Assembly: GCA_023336205.1 (NCBI GenBank)
Contig: JALQCR010000005.1
Coordinates: 1 to 64,000 of the forward strand
Length of the DNA stretch: 64,000 nt
DNA from: Pseudanabaena sp. Salubria-1
Lineage (GTDB): Bacteria > Cyanobacteriota > Cyanobacteriia > Pseudanabaenales > Pseudanabaenaceae
Reading direction: 5' to 3'
Below are positions 63,598-64,000 of this stretch, piece after piece (positions within the stretch are counted from its first letter, which is position 1; the number at the start of each line of letters is the position of its first letter). The notes under the pieces were generated by a model. That model was not told where the DNA came from and made no database searches. It was given only the letters and a program-made list of their open reading frames with translations. Position numbers and translations under genes: made by a program.

Positions 63598-63785
63598 TAA
63601 CCAAACCCGTAGCTTGCGCCCCTGTGGGGCACAAGCTTATGCGCCCAAACCTGTAAGGTTTTGACCCCGAGGGGATCAAGCTTATGTACCCAAACCTGTA
63701 AGGTTTTGACCCCGAGGGGATCAAGCTTATGTACCCAAACCCGCAAGGTTTTGACCCCGAGGGGATCAAGCTTGCGGGTTTGGGT
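63598..63785. repeat. 45-bp tandem repeat, about four copies
   Basis: Units begin at 63598, 63643, 63688 and 63733, each with ACCCAAACCTGTAAGG and CCCCGAGGGGATCAAGCTT, which itself is palindromic. The last unit ends CGGGTTTGGGTTTGTGTGAA, similar to the shared tail of the palindrome family. Forward and reverse frames are both partly open because 45 is a multiple of three, but I see no sign of a gene. Confidence 0.8.
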
Positions 63786-64000
63786 TTGTGTGAAAAGTGC
63801 TATGGCAACGCCATTTTGAATATGGGTATTATTTATGAATATCTTTCTTTACTCCTTCTTTTTTTATGCTAAATTCTAGTAAAAATTACTAAAAAATCTG
63901 GCTCTATCGTTCAAACTATGCTCGACCAATATCTAAATGCCAACAAATTAGAGATCGCAACTTAAAATTATCAAAATTCCTGAAGCCATACCCAGATCGT
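63786..64000. other. End of window, nothing recognised
   Basis: About 215 bp of AT-rich DNA with no supported gene. A short frame from 63918 (MLDQYLNANKLEIAT) stops after 15 codons. Confidence 0.5.

Noticed and set aside
63395..63769. 124-codon minus-strand frame with repeats of LIPSGSKPYRFGYIS
   Set aside because: It is produced by the 45-bp tandem repeat and overlaps the rsmE gene; no independent coding signal.
63598..63785. CRISPR array
   Set aside because: The 45-bp units are contiguous without variable spacers, and no cas gene is present.

Overview
The window is chromosomal DNA from a cyanobacterium. GCGATCGC (HIP1) octamers occur throughout, coding density is moderate, and cyanobacterial families recur: cyanobacteriochrome GAF domains, XisH/XisI, Uma2 nucleases, HEAT/PBS-lyase repeats and many multidomain hybrid kinases. 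A filamentous or Pseudanabaena-like lineage is plausible, but I cannot fix the genus from sequence alone. I see no rRNA, tRNA or CRISPR array.

Layout. 1-3.8 kb: HEAT-repeat protein, UPF0718 permease and a gene broken by two 1-base deletions, with homopolymer tracts that look like assembly artefacts. 4-11.5 kb: recQ, a toxin-antitoxin-like pair split by an IS1595-type element, an M28 peptidase, serS and a YciO/Sua5 protein. 11.6-19.5 kb: two very large hybrid histidine kinases, each with a DXCF-type cyanobacteriochrome GAF domain. They were originally about 50 bp apart, and an IS4-type element now sits between them. 20-31.5 kb: orphan NMT1-like lipoprotein, polA, sulfurtransferase, gpsA, bifunctional nuclease, RodZ-like protein, another IS and a pseudouridine synthase. 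31.5-38.9 kb: a decayed defence/addiction island. It holds a DUF499 ATPase pseudogene, HicB, two intact plus one broken copy of a RelE-like toxin/antidote module, a type IIG restriction-modification gene with an internal stop, and VapBC. 39-49.9 kb: RCK potassium channel-like protein, a monooxygenase-domain membrane protein, a peptide-binding lipoprotein, ispF and the xanthine dehydrogenase cluster xdhA-xdhB-xdhC. 50-53.8 kb: an IS with TTAA target, an unknown gene, xisH-xisI and a REC-kinase. 53.8-64 kb: a B12/radical-SAM protein, PD-(D/E)XK and Uma2 nucleases, coaBC, a GHL10-like exported protein, corA and rsmE.

The dominant theme is repeat activity. Four complete IS elements have recognisable inverted repeats and target duplications. 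At least three MITE-like families are present, some nested in each other and some inside genes (a DUF499 ATPase, a type IIG enzyme and a small gene after VapBC). A separate GC-rich repeat lies in frame inside polA and coaBC. A set of long intergenic palindromes shares a GC-NNN-GC triloop, and several of them share a conserved downstream tail. The most biologically interesting unit is the pair of neighbouring photoreceptor kinases. The clearest evolutionary story is how IS insertions changed neighbouring reading frames: a kinase with an exchanged C-terminus, and a toxin given a new start codon.
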